NCBI RefSeq assembly: GCF_018446385.1
Contig: NC_055990.1
Span: 135,854,996-135,918,995, forward strand
Direction: 5' to 3'
DNA: 64,000 bases
From: Zingiber officinale
Lineage: Eukaryota > Streptophyta > Magnoliopsida > Zingiberales > Zingiberaceae
The position numbers and the translations under genes are program-made. A model generated the notes under the pieces. It was not told the DNA's origin and searched no databases. It saw nothing but the letters and a program-made list of their open reading frames with translations. This document shows, piece after piece, positions 43,890-55,878 of the stretch; within the stretch, counting starts at the first letter, position 1, and the number at the start of each line of letters is the position of its first letter.

Positions 43890-45146
43890 CTGATTTATAC
43901 TATCTTCTTTTCTTTTCTTTGTTGTTGATTGCACCTATATATTGTTTACTAGAATATTTTTTAATTTTAAATTATAAAGATCATTTTCTAATTCACTAAT
44001 CCCAATCAAACATTCATCCTTGTAAACATTGCAAACACTTTTTGTAAAAAGATAAGAATAACCTCATCCATCAAGCATGAAAATAGAAATAATATTTTTA
44101 AATAAATCTGGAACAAATAAAACATCTCTTAAATACAACTTAAAATCATCACTCAAGGTCAAAGTAATATCTCCTATAGCTTTCACAACAACTCCTACTC
44201 CGTTCCCAAGACTCAAGAAGGTCTCACCCTCTCTAAATCTTTTACTTCTTGTTATCATCTATAAATCATTGCAAAGATGAGAACCATAGCAAGTATCCAA
44301 TACCCAAGAAGTAGAGTTAATAGAGACACTAACTTCTATATAGAGCATACCTTTGCTAGAATACTTCTGAGCAAGATACTCCTTGTAATTGCACCTCTCA
44401 TGTCCAGGCTTGTTGCAGTGGAAACAAACATGTTTTGACTGATTAGTCTTTGTGGGCCTTGTCTTTTTATTAGGTTTGATCTTCTTTATAGGGGCAAAAT
44501 GCTTCTTTCCCTTTTTCTTGGGTCCTTTCGTAGATCCAGAAGATAAACCCACAAGGAAAATAGATTTTTCCTTTTTCATAGTTGCTTCATAATTTGCAAA
44601 CATATTGACTACCTCTTCAAAAGTAGCCTCTAGCTTATTCATATTGGAGCTGACCACAAAATTGTCAAATGAGGAGGGGAGAGACAATAATATGATATCT
44701 GTCGATAGCTCATGTGGAATAACCAAGTCAAGGTTCAATAACTTTTCAAGAAGCCCAATCATCTTAACCCCATGATCATGGACCGAAGCCCCATCTCGCA
44801 TACTAGCCATCATGAGCTCCTTGACAATTGCGTGCCTGATTGAACAAGTCTATGTACCATACAACTCTTGTAGGTGTATGTGAATATCTTTAGCATCCAC
44901 AGCCTCCTCGAATCGCCTTTGCAGTTCATTTGACATTGAAGCTATCATATAACATCTTGCTTGAAGATTATGGTCCAACCATTTTTTAAGCTTTGCCAAC
45001 TCATCAGGAGTGGCATTAACAGGAGCCTCTTTTGGAGGTGCCTTATCTAGTGTGTACGCAATCTTTTCAGATACTAGAATAATCTTTAAATTTCTTAGCC
45101 AGTTAGAATAGTTAGGTTCAGTTAATTTATTATCATCAAGTATCAC
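43890..45146 (-). pseudogene. Copia gag/protease remnant
   Basis: A minus-strand frame reads a copia gag: KLTEPNYSNWLRNLKIILVS, QARCYMIASMSNELQRRFEE, then a UBN2-type body (MIGLLEKLLNLDLVIPHELS, LPSSFDNFVVSSNMNK), one CCHC zinc knuckle (CFHCNKPGHERCNYKEYL) and the protease start (STSWVLDTCYGSHLCNDL) followed by DVLFVPDLFKNIIS. The frame is broken by TAG at 44850 and 44259, both where Gln is expected. Asp-Thr-Cys replaces the usual Asp-(S/T)-Gly at the protease site. Nothing beyond the pre-integrase segment is left. It is an isolated dead fragment. Confidence 0.8.
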
Positions 45147-45637
45147 AGATAGTGGATTCTGAGATGCCGTATCAAAAATATACTAAAATAAAAATAAATA
45201 ATTAACATTACTGATTATTTTAAATAATTCATAAGATAAAATATGTGGATTTTTATATTTTGAATTACCTCCCATTATTTTTGACATTTCCATCACCCTC
45301 TAATAGAAACGGAAAATTATATTTCCTTAGTGAGTACATAGAGCACAATTAGCCAATTATGATCCCTAAATGATATTAGCCGATCATAATTCCCAAAAGG
45401 TAGTGCTCAATTAAATCATTTGCAACCTCTATGTAATTCACCTCATGTTTGATAAGGGCTCAATAATATGATGCTGATTATCTTTGAGTGTTAAGTCGAC
45501 CCATCAATGTTAGATTGTCATGGACGATCACCATGCGCTCCCTCAATGTATGAGCTAAAGTCATGAGGGTTTCACCCAATCCACATCATTTATGTCAGTG
45601 GAAGACACAACTTTTCAGCATCCCAGCCTCTCCAAAG
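45147..45637. other. Repeat-like DNA, target of the outer copia insertion
   Basis: No ORF is convincing. The sequence up to CTCTCCAAAG at 45637 appears to continue, after the nested insertions, at 58741 (CAATGATATTAGGCAGACAT), and both sides look like parts of one dispersed plant repeat. Confidence 0.4.
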
Positions 45638-47626
45638 TGTTGGGTTTTTCGGGCCGCGAAAATCGCTTTTTGCGTCGCGGAAACCCCGAATCACCCATGC
45701 CACTGGATCTCGTGCGAAGAAAAACTTTCGAAAATACGAGTACGAGTTTTAAACTTTGATCTACAGTATATCTACAAAGGAAAAACATTTTATACTTTCG
45801 ATGCGTGCCCTTCGCAATCCCGCAAGTCCAAGGTACACCGGATCTCGAAGTTGTCAACGTAGACAACTCTCTAGTGATATCCACATGAACAAGAAGTGTT
45901 CTCTAACACTCAAGGATGGAGAAGAGAGCACCCCAAGTGTGCTAGCACTTTCTAGGGCTCTCGGGTAGGATTTGAAAGGAAGAAAAAGAGAGGATGCAAA
46001 AAGAATCTCATACACTCAAGAAGTAGTATCCTCCTTTGTGACCTTCACTCTTCCTTATGCTCTTGGAATTCACTCAACCACCTTCTCCTCCTTTGAAACC
46101 CACGGCAACAGCAAGCAAAGAGGAGGAAGAAGCAAGGAAGAAGAAGAAGCAATTACCACACATGAATCCCACCAAATGAAAAACCCCTCCTCACATTAGT
46201 GTGGCCGGCCACACAATGTAACCTCCTCATTTAATGTGGCCGGCCACATTAAGTGGTATAAGATGTGTAACCTCCATGAGGTGGCACACCATTATGAGGT
46301 GGAAATGATGTGGCAAGGTTAGTCATGCCATGTAGGATGAGTCAACCTTCATGATGTGGCAATACATCAAGTCAAACTTGATGTTTCAACTTCCATTTAG
46401 TCAAGTCAAAATTGACCAATTATCTTCCTTGTTGAGTTAAATCCAACCTTTGATTCAAGTCAATTTTAATTTAATGAATCTCAATTCATTAATATAAATT
46501 GACTCAATGAATCAAATTTAAATTAGACTCATTCAACAATTGAATCAATTGAGTCTAACTCAATAAGTCTAATTTGAATTAATCCGAATCCAATCTTTGG
46601 TGCATCATATGAACCTAATCCAATTGGTTCATCCTATGAACCTAATCTCCATCCACTTGTTCTTTGTGTGTGACCCAATAGGTTCTTGTAACGTTGGCAA
46701 TGCCCCTAAACCCATTTAGGGCCATAAGTAATGAGCGGTATCTAGCAATACATCATTACTACCCAAGTTACAAGAATGTTGAGATCCAACATCACCTTGT
46801 GACTCCTCACAATATATGACAAGTGTCCTTCTATCCTAGACATCTAGATTGATCAATGTGAGGCATAGACCGTGTCATCCTCTAATCAATCTAAATCTTG
46901 AACTCCAAGTAGACTCACTCGATCAAATGAGCTCAACATCTCATGTTGACTCATTTGGGCATGGCCATGCACTTCGTGGTCTAACTCTATCAAGAATACC
47001 GATGTCGCTCCCGTCATATGGGAGGGATAGATCCCATCTACATCACTCACATCCCTCTGCATAATTCGTTATATACCCAGTAATCGCCTTTATAGTCCAC
47101 CCAGTTACGGGTGACGTTTGACAAAACCAAAGTACATAACTCCTTATGTAGGGAACAATGGTGACTTCAGGTCTAAGGACTAGTAGTCATACTAATAGCC
47201 ACATGAGAAAGTATATGACACTCATATAACGATCCATGATACTTTCTTATGGCGGGTCATTCAGTATACATTCTCCAATGCATACCCCATGTGTCAACTT
47301 GATATCTCTATATCCATGACTTGTGAGATCAAGTCATCGAGTTGACCTACATGCTAGTCTTATTGCATTAACATTGTCCCTGAATGTTAATACTCGACTA
47401 GGAATGATTAAGAGTAGTGTTCCCTATATCATCTCACTATCGGTTCAACTAACCGATTGATATAGGTGAGAACCGTCTACTCAAGGACGTTATTATACTT
47501 AGTTTATTGGCACCAATACAAGTAAGTATAATAAACAAAAACCAAATGTCTTTATTTATATAGAATATGATACAACAAGTCCAAAATACAATCATCAAAT
47601 GATTGGCTCTAGGGCTCTAGCTAACA
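45638..47626 (-). repeat. 3' LTR of the outer copia element
   Basis: 1989 bp, reading TGTTAGCTAGAGCCC from 47626 on the minus strand and ending CCCAACA at 45638. The polypurine tract AGTGGGAGATTG-like lies just outside at 47627-47638. The ORF at 46849-47064 also occurs in the other LTR (57964-58179) and merely follows LTR conservation. GGCCGGCCAC repeats at 46200-46250 are a local inverted word. Confidence 0.85.
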
Positions 47627-47640
47627 ATCTCCCACTAGCA

Positions 47641-48000
47641 CTAGTGCCAATCAGTGTAGGCTCTAAGCCCCAATGACCTAGTGTGACCATCATGCTTCCT
47701 TTGTGCCAAAGCCTTGGTCAAGGGATCTGCGATGTTAGCCTCTGTAGGTACTCTGCAAATCTTCACATCTCCTCTCTCGATGATCTCTCGAATGAGATGG
47801 AAGCACCGTAGTATGTGTTTGGTCCGCTGGTGTGAGCGAGGTTCCTTCGCCTGTGCTATTGCTCCATTGTTGTCACAATAGAGCTCAATAGGGTCAGCAA
47901 TGCTCGGAACCACCCCAAGTTCAGTGATGAACTTGCGAATCCAAACTGCCTCCTTTGCTGCCTCTGATGCAGCAATATACTCGGCCTTTGTCGTAGAATC
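47641..48000 (-). pseudogene. Outer copia RNase H C-terminus
   Basis: The minus strand continues the RNase H frame of the outer element: TTKAEYIAASEAAKEAVWIR, ELYCDNNGAIAQAKEPRSHQ, ADPLTKALAQRKHDGH, ending with a stop at 47641 next to the polypurine tract. The duplicated GAATC (47996-48000 and 56975-56979) lets the two halves be rejoined without gap. Confidence 0.88.
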
Positions 48001-48107
48001 TGTTGGTGCGGTTAGCACTAACGGTCTAACTCAGGTTTTGATGAATGACAAATCAGGTTAAGTTAGGTTCGTCGTTATCTAACACTCTGATCGAGTGTGC
48101 AGGATAA

Positions 48108-48312
48108 GTCCAGCTAGGTCGACGGGCTGACCGGATAGCTGGCGAGAAGTCCAAGCGGGTCGACGGGCTGACCGGACGCTTGGCGAGAAGTCTAGCTAGG
48201 TCGACGGGCTGACCGGATAGCTAGCGAGAAGTCTAGCTAGGTCGACGGGCTGACCGGATAGCTAGCAAGAAGTCCAGCTAGGTCGACGGGCTGACCGGAT
48301 AGCTGGCAGGTA
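48108..48312 (+). repeat. 41-bp tandem repeats in the LTR, 5 copies
   Basis: Cores GACGGGCTGACCGGA at 48121, 48162, 48203, 48244 and 48285. The 3' LTR has the same array plus about one further unit (55986-56215). Confidence 0.9.
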
Positions 48313-48668
48313 AGTGAGGTAAGTCACTGGAGGGGAGTGACTGCGAGGACGCGTTCCCGGGAAGGGAACATTAGGCGTCGATCCGGCTTAGATCCATTTC
48401 GGATGTCTAAGTCGAGATCGTGACTAGATTCCGGTCTCGGAAAGACGGAATCTAAGTCATACTAACTTATGCTAATTCATACTATTATAAATGTGCTAAT
48501 AATCTGTTTTGCAGGATATATATTGCCTCGGACTAACTTTGTTTTGCAGGAAAAAGGAGATTTGCGGAACCGGGCGCCCGGAAGGCAAATTATATCCAGC
48601 CGAGTCATCGCCACGTGGAGCATCACGGTTTGTGCAGCTACGTGGCATTCCAGGCGCCCGGAACAGCA

Positions 48669-48675
48669 TATAAAA
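48669..48675 (+). promoter_or_regulatory. TATA box of the inner copia 5' LTR
   Basis: TATAAAA follows CAGGCGCCCGGAACAGCA. The same element is at 56600-56606 in the 3' LTR. Confidence 0.6.
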
Positions 48676-49038
48676 GAAGCTGAAGCTTCATCAACAATTC
48701 ATCTGAGAACTCTTCTACTGCTGGTCTTGCTGCTCGACGTTTAGTGCGACGCCAACAACGCTCCGACAAAGTGCTTCTTCAGTTTTTATTTAATTTCCTT
48801 GTCGGTATTGCTTTATTTTCACTAGCATTTCCTGTATTCATTCTGTAATCATATTTCGATTTGTTAGCGATTGCCCAACGAAAGTGGTCAAGGACCACGG
48901 GCCTTCGAGTAGGAGTCGTCACAGGCTCCGAACGAAGTAAAAAACATTTGTGTCTATTTTACTTTTTCGCTGCGTTTATACTCTAAGTTTTCGAATCGAT
49001 ATTCACCCCCCCTCTATCGAATCTAACGGTCCTACAAG

Positions 49039-49050
49039 TGGTATCGAGGG
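49039..49050 (+). other. Primer-binding site, variant
   Basis: TGGTATCGAGGG starts two bases after the LTR. It matches the initiator tRNA-Met type (TGGTATCAGAGC) for the first seven bases only. Confidence 0.6.
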
Positions 49051-49249
49051 TATCGCTCTGATTTGGTGCAACCACCAATCAGATGGGGTGAAATTCTTTC
49101 TTTTTCCGATCTTCGTTTTACACTCAAAACTCCAAACTGGTTTATAATTTTCTATAATTTTTTGCTAAATTGGTGCAACACCAATCTAGATTTTTATTTT
49201 CTCTTCCCGACTACTAATCCAAGACCAAGTCTTGGGATTTTTTTTAGTT

Positions 49250-50065
49250 ATTTACCGGTCCCCAAGAAGGCTTCAGCACAGTACGACCTCCACTTTTTAA
49301 CGGGAACGATTTTCCGTACTGGAAGAAGCGCATGGAGGTCTACCTCAAAACAGACTTCGACCAGTGGATGAGCGTTACGAGGCCCTACAAAATTCCAGCA
49401 GACACTTCCGGGAATATACTGGATCCTGAAGACTGGACAGCTGATTTGAAGAAGAAAGCATCAACAGAAAATAAAGCAATCAACACTCTACAGTGCGGAT
49501 TAACAAGAGAAGAACTAAAGAGAGTCGGTCCAAACAAAAACGCTAAAGAGCTGTGGGACAAATTGATCGAGGAACGAGAGACGCCAAGGTAACCAAACGA
49601 GACTTGCTCTTGAATAAAATTTTTAATATAAAAATACAGGAAGGTGAAACGGCGAATCAGCTCCACGCGAGGATCAAGGATATCCTCAACGGGCTTCATG
49701 CGATAGGCCACCAGATGGATAATAGAGACTTAATAAGGTACGCATTAAACGCCTTTCCACGTAATAGTTTGTGGGCATCAATAGTGGATGCCTACAAAAT
49801 TTCTAAGAATCTTTCTAAATTAAAATTAGATGAGCTTTTCTGTGAATTTGAATTACACGAACAAACTAATGCTGGAGCCGAGAAATGTGTAGTTTTATTT
49901 GTAGGTTCCTCCAAAGAAAAGAAAAGCAAGCCTGAATTTGAAGAAGACTCCGACCAAGACTCCGAAGAACACGGTGAACTTGGTAAGAAAAATGTTCACC
50001 AGAGAAAGAGGAGCTTCAGCAAAAGGATCTTCAAAAGATCAGTTCTCCTTGAACAAAAGACGTGA
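49250..50065 (+). pseudogene. Inner copia gag (frameshifted)
   Basis: Gag begins with RPPLFNGNDFPYWKKRMEVY and LKTDFDQWMSVTRPYKIPAD, the N-terminal DUF4219-like pattern. It runs to about 49575 (NAKELWDKLIE) and then, after a small deletion, continues in another frame (RDAKVTKRDLLLNKIFNIKI, ANQLHARIKDILNGLHAIGH, DLIRYALNAFPRNSLWASIV, LKLDELFCEFELHEQTNAG): the UBN2 gag domain. An acidic and then basic tail follows. The ATG at 49332 is internal to the domain; the true start is upstream and not clear. Confidence 0.82.
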
Positions 50066-50889
50066 CTTGCTTAGGCTGCAATAAAAGGGACACTACAAGA
50101 ACGAATGCCCAAAATGAAGTTCGACAAACCAAAGTCAACCGAAGAAGGCACTCAAAGCAACGTGGGACAGATCCTCGGACGAATCGAGGAAGAAGAGCAA
50201 ACATCGAGCCACCTCGCATCGATGGCGCCAAGCGAAAGAAGCGAGTCGGAAGATGAAGAGTGCGAACAAACAAGCCACGAGTCCATACTTGTTTCCGAAG
50301 GCCCGAATGAGGTATATTTTAATTTAAACAATTTTTTTTTAGAATTATTTCCTGTTTAAATAGTAAATTAACCAAAATAGAAAATGAAAACAAATCACTT
50401 CTTGAGGAAAATTAAAACCTCAAGGAACAAATCAAAAATTCAAATCCAACTCAAGATCTAACACTTGAGGAGGAGAATTTATCACTAAAAAATGAGATCA
50501 ACAGTTTAAAAGGAATGTTAGAAAAATTCACAACAAGATCAAAAAATCTTGACTTAATCCTGAACAATCAAAAAGCATGTTATAATAAAACCGGACTCGG
50601 ATACAAGTCAAACTCAAATAAAACTTTTAAGTCGTTAATAACTCAATACAAATCAACTAATCAAGTGTGGGTTCCGGAAGCGTGCTTAACCACGCAAGTA
50701 GGACTCAATCAATATTATATACCTAAAGAAAAAATACATTATATAAAATCAAATAAACCAAACCAAAATTCAAAATACAAACCTAAATCAAATTCAAAAT
50801 CTAAACAGTTTAAAAATCAACAAAATTATCACCAAGTTAACCATGACTATAAAAAGAATCGACACAAGCCTAAAATCAAAATTTATTAA
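50066..50889 (+). pseudogene. Inner copia gag C-terminal part
   Basis: Frames here carry an acidic linker (ESEDEECEQTSHESILVSEG) and then LEKFTTRSKNLDLILNNQKA, NKTGLGYKSN and QVWVPEACL, a pattern of SIRE-type gag C-terminal regions (NQ..C..KTGLGY, VWVP). A CCHC knuckle is only hinted at (CLGCNKRDTTRTNAQ, 50062). Frame changes show decay. Confidence 0.6.
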
Positions 50890-51941
50890 AGGCCAATAAT
50901 TCAGGGGAGGCTCCAGAATAGCTGGCACCTCCAAAATTTACCAACCCGGCAGGGTAATTAGGATTAGTTAAAAAGAGACCAAGTTTAACTTAAATCATGG
51001 TACTGGTGAAATTTTTGGATGATAGTACGTTAGGGAAGCTTGGGCATCGCATGTCTAGAAAGATATGGCTTCGATCTGGTGCATTTGGCTAAGTGGAACT
51101 GACCGAAGCTACCCTTAAATGAATCCTAACCAGTTAGACCAAGATTTAGTACTAAGTTCCGTGGATAGGACTATTCGGAAAACCTCGAAAGGTTGGTTAC
51201 TTCTAATGATGTCCATGTGACTCACCAAGCTTAGAAGTTTATCCGAAGAATGCCTATTTGTGGAAACCAAAACTAAATCTGAATCTAACACACGTTAAAC
51301 CAAAACTCCACAATTAAAAATCCAATTTCATCTCACGAAATCATAGGATTCCCTGATTGAAAATATAGATCGGGTGAGATGAATAAGGCTTCAAAATTTT
51401 AATTTTAAACTTAAAAATTAATCTCAAAATTTTAATCTTAAATTTTAAAAAAAATTAATTTCAAAATTTTATTTTTAATTTTTTTTTTATTTTAAACTTA
51501 AAAATTAATTTTCAAAATCTTAATTTTTAAAACTTCAAAATTATTTTCAAAATTTTAAACTTAAAAATTATTTTCAAATTTTTAAACTTAAAAATTATTT
51601 TCAAATTTTTAAACTTAAAAATTAATTTTCAAAATTCAAATTTTAAACTTAAAAATTATTTTCAAAATTTTTAAACTTAAAAATTAATTTTCAAAATTCT
51701 AATTTTTAAACTTCAAAATTATTTTCAAAATTTTAAACTTAAAAATTAATTTCAAAATTTTAATTTTAAACTTAAAATTACTTTCAAAATTTTAATTTTA
51801 AAATTAAAAAAAAAATTAATTTTTAAAAATTTTAATCTTAAAAACTTAAAAATTTATTTTTAATTAATTTCAAACTTAAATTAATTTTACACTTAAGTAA
51901 TGCATGCTCAAAAGACTAACTTTAAATCCTACTTACTGTAG
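50890..51941 (+). other. Non-coding spacer between gag and protease
   Basis: About 1.05 kb without an ORF. The second half (51390-51890) is an AT-rich quasi-repeat of AAACTTAAAAATTATTTTCA AA-type units. The end ACTTACTGTAG looks like a 3' splice site directly before the protease codons, and GCAGGGTAATT at about 50950 could be a donor. An intron is possible but unproven. Confidence 0.5.
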
Positions 51942-54894
51942 AAAACCAAGTGGATTTTGGACAGTGGTTGCTCCAAACATATGACTGGAGATCACACCAA
52001 GTTCACTCAACTCACTTACAAAAGCCTAGGAACAGTTGCCTTTGGAAACAACGGCAAACTCAAGGTAATTGGTATAGGTAATATTGAATTAAAATTAGAC
52101 TTTATAATTACAAATGTTTTACTTGTTGAAAATTTTAAATATAATCTTCTAAGTATAAGTCAATTGTGTGATACTAGGTATAAGGTCAAATTTCTATCTA
52201 CAGAGTGTTTAATCAAACATCTAGATAATCCTACCATAAGCCTAAAAGGTTTTAGAAAAGACAACATCTATGCCATCAACCTAACCATTTCTTCCATTAA
52301 GTGTTATTTAACACAAAAAGAAGAAACTTGGTTATGGCATAGGAGGATGTCTCACACCAACTTTAGAAATATAAGTAAACTAAATGGACTTGTAAAAGGC
52401 TTACCAAAGTTACCTAACTTAGATTCAACTATATGTAATGCTTGTCAACAAGGCAAACAAACTAAATCAACCCACAAACAAACAAATCAACCACAAACTA
52501 ACTCAATCTTAGAACTCCTACATTTAGACCTTTTTGACTCCCATGGAGTCAAATCTATAAATGGAAACTTATATTGCTTAGTAATTATAGACGATTATTC
52601 TAGGTTTACTTGGGTAAAATTCTTAAAACATAAAGATGAAACTTTTGAAATTTTTACAAATTTTTGTAAACAGATTGAAAACGAAAAAGATATTAAAATT
52701 AAAAGAATTAGGAGTGACAACGGGGGAGAATTTAAAAATCACAACTTTAATAGTTTTTGTCTAGAAAACGGTTACCATCATGAGTTCTCATGCCCTAAAA
52801 CCCCCCAACAAAATGGAATTGTAGAAAGAAAAAATAGAATCTTACTTGAAGCTTCTAGAACAATGTTAAATGAGTATAACCTACCTAAATACTTTTGGGC
52901 AGAAGCCGTTAGTACAACCTGCTATGTACAGAATAGAACAACAATAAATAAAACTCATAACAAAACATTCTTCGAAATGTTTTATAATAAACAACCTAAT
53001 ATAAAATATTTTAAAGTATTTGGGTGCCCAGTCTTTATCTTAAATACAAGAGAACACTTAGGAAAATTCACCTCTAAAATTAAAAATGGAATTTTTATAG
53101 GATATTCCCTAAATAGTAGAGGCTACAGAATTTACAATAAGGTTACCTTAAAAATTGAAGAAACTACTAATGTAAAATTTGAAGAAACTAAACAAGACAT
53201 AGAACCTACACAAATACCTAAGTTTGTTCCAGAAACCAACTAAACTCTAAGTCATGAAGAAGAGGAACAACATCAAGAGAGTCAACCCCCTAGAACAATA
53301 AGGGTCAACCCAAATCATCCAATTGATCAAATAATCGGTGACCCAGACTTAAGAGTTCAAACCAGATCATCTTTTCGAAACCTAAGTCAAATTTCATTAA
53401 TTTCAAAAATTGAACCCAAAACTGTGGATGAATCCTTACTAGACCCAGATTGGATTATAGCTATGCAAGAAGAACTAGCCCAATTTGAGCGTAATGAGGT
53501 TTGGGACCTAGTCCCACCACCTAAGAATAAGAAAATAATAGAAACAAAATGGGTATTCAGAAACAAACTAAGTGAAACTGGGGAAATTACTAGAAATAAG
53601 GCTAGGTTGGTTGTCAAAGGATTTAGTCAAGTTGAAGGACTTGACTATGATGATCCATTAGAATGTTACTAAGTTATGCAGCCCATAAGGGATTCAAACT
53701 ATACCAAATGGATGTTAAGTCTGCCTTTCTTAATGGACTAATTAAAGAAGAAGTTTATGTAGGTCAGCCTCCTGGGTTTGAAAGTCTAGAACATCCTGAT
53801 TATGTTTTTAAATTAAAGAAAGCACTATATGGACTTAAACAAGCACCCAGGGCATGGTATGAGAGGCTAACATCTTACTTAACATCTAAAGGATTCAAAC
53901 AAGGTCAAATTGACCCAACCTTGTTTGTTAAATCATTAAATACAGACATATTTATTGCACAAATATATGTAGATGATATAATATTTGGCTCAACAAATTC
54001 AGAATTTTTAGAAGAATTTATTAATCTAATGGAAAAAGAATTTGAAATGAGCTTAGTGGGAAAATTAACCTATTTCTTAGGATTACAAATCAAACAAACA
54101 AATGAAGGAAATTATATTTATCAACATAAATACACCAAAGAATTACTTAAAAAATTCGGAATGGAAAATACAAAAGAAATAAAGACACCTATGGCAGTAA
54201 ACACAATCTTAGACAGTGACCCAAATGGAAAACCAATTGATTTAAAACATTATAGAAGTGCAATAGGTACTTAACTACAAGCCGACCTGATATTTTATTT
54301 GCAGTTAGTATGTGTGCTAGATACCAAACCTGTGCTAAGGAATCCCATTTGACACAAGTCAAAAGAATTTTTAGATATCTTAAAGGAACAACAAATGTAG
54401 GAATCTGGTATCCTAGGACAAATAATTTTGAACTAATAGGGTATTCTGACTCAGATTATGCTGGATGCAAATTAGACCACAAAAGCACAAGTGGTGGATG
54501 CCAATTATTAGGTTCATCACTTGTTAGCTGGTTTAGTAGAAAGCAACATTGTGTTGCTCTATCTACAACTGAGTCAGAATACATAGCTATAGGCGAATGT
54601 GTTGCACAATTATTATGGATGATGCATACTCTAAAAGATTTCAACTTAAATATCACAAATGTAAAAGTATTAATTGACAATATAAGTTCAATTAACTTAA
54701 CCAAGAATCCTGTGCATCATTCAAGAACCAAACATATTGAAATTAGGCACCACTTCATCAGGGATCATGTTACTAAAGGTGATATTGAACTCAAGTACAT
54801 TGAGTCCAAATCAAATTTAGCTGACATTTTTACAAAACCACTCCCTGAAAGTGAATTTAGCAGACTTGCATTATTATGTGCACTAATAGACTAG
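51942..54894 (+). pseudogene. Inner copia pol: protease, integrase, RT, RNase H
   Basis: The frame opens KTKWILDSGCSKHMTGDHTK (protease Asp-Ser-Gly), then a pre-integrase zinc segment (WLWHRRMSHTNFRNISKLNG ... CNACQQGKQ), the integrase core (LDLFDSHGVK, VIIDDYSRFTWVKFLK, IRSDNGGEFKN, TPQQNGIVERKNR), RT ([51 protein letters not shown]) and RNase H (GYSDSDYAGC, STTESEYIAIGEC, DIFTKPLPE). It is broken by TAA at 53241 and by small deletions near 53655 (loss of the segment before [10 protein letters not shown]) and near 54270 (loss of the segment before TSRPDI-like residues), which shift frames. Gene order PR-IN-RT-RH is that of Ty1/copia. Confidence 0.92.
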
Positions 54895-55864
54895 GATTTT
54901 TTTTAAAACTACTTTTAAAATAATTTTTTTTAACTTATAAGTTAAAACTGTATGTTTTCAAAACTTTTCATTTTTAGATTTTCAAAAACAGCTTTGGCCT
55001 TAGACTAGTTTCGAATCCATAGAAAGCATGTACCCATAGGTCTAGTTTTTGAGCATCTCACCAACACCTTAGGTTTACCTTGCTTGTGTTTGACAAACAT
55101 ATAAAGGGGTGAGATGCATAGGCCAATTATCTGGACTTAAGATGCTTATTTCAGTGCATCAGCATAAGTCTGGACGTTAAATACAACTCAGATATTAATC
55201 AGATTAAGTTGATCAGTCAAGTCAACTTAATCTGACTAACCAAGTGAAAGCTACTATCTTCTGATAGTCAGTTAGTACCTAACTGGTTAGACAGCTGGTT
55301 AAATTTAAGTATCAAGTTCAGGGGGAGAGTTAACTAAAATTTGTGTGTTTGAAAAATGTTTTATGTTTACAAAAAGTTAAACTTAACTAAGTGTTTGAAA
55401 AACTTGGAAGATTAATTCCACCTAATTTTCAAACCTGATTTAAAGAGTTGACCATTAAACTTTACAAATTTAGCTTTTATCAAATTAGCCTTAAAAATTT
55501 ATTTTGGCAAAATTTAATCTCACTTAATTTTTGCTTTGTTTTGAAAAAGTGAAAAGTAAAAGTAAATGTTACTTAAACCAAAAAATTTTTGTTGAAAAGT
55601 TGAAAAACCTGATTTAAAAATTTTTTTTACTTGGATTTTTTCTTGAATTTTTGAACCAAACTCAGATATTTTTCAAGATCAGTTGTTTTACAGTAACTCT
55701 ACACTATGTGTACCCTTTTTTTTGATGAATGCCAAAGGGGGAGGGTTAGGTGGTTAAGTTAGAGCAACTAAATGCAAACTTGAAAAACCAACTTAAAAAC
55801 CTCGAAAATCATGCTTGATTTTTGCATATATTTATCACTAACTTAACCAGGTTGTCATTCCATC
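54895..55864 (+). other. Post-pol region of the inner copia element
   Basis: AT-rich sequence with no long ORF between RNase H and the polypurine tract. SIRE elements can carry an envelope-like ORF here; I see none. Confidence 0.55.
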
Positions 55865-55878
55865 AAAAAGGGGGAGAT
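55865..55878 (+). other. Polypurine tract
   Basis: AAAAAGGGGGAGAT directly before the 3' LTR, the plus-strand primer of reverse transcription. Confidence 0.85.

Larger units (their letters stand above)
48001..49036 (+). repeat. 5' LTR of the inner copia element
   Basis: Begins TGTTGGTGCGGTTAGCAC and ends CTAACGGTCCTACA. Contains five 41-bp tandem units (GTCGACGGGCTGACCGGATA core, 48108-48312), a TATA box at 48669 (TATAAAAG) and a CCCCCCTCTATCGAATC tail. The ORF at 48469-48744 is shared with the 3' LTR and is not a gene. Confidence 0.92.

Noticed and set aside
46849..47064. ORF conserved in two places (46849-47064 and 57964-58179)
   Set aside because: Both lie in the two LTRs of the outer copia element; similarity reflects LTR identity, not a protein.
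48108..48312. Regular 41-bp direct repeats that resemble a CRISPR array at first glance
   Set aside because: The repeats are contiguous with no unique spacers, lie in a plant LTR, and recur in the partner LTR: a minisatellite.
48469..48744. ORF repeated at 56372-56644
   Set aside because: Shared only because it lies in both LTRs of the inner copia element, and the C-terminus differs through indels.
54895..55864. Possible envelope-like ORF after pol in the SIRE-like element
   Set aside because: No long frame, signal peptide or transmembrane segment is present in this AT-rich stretch.
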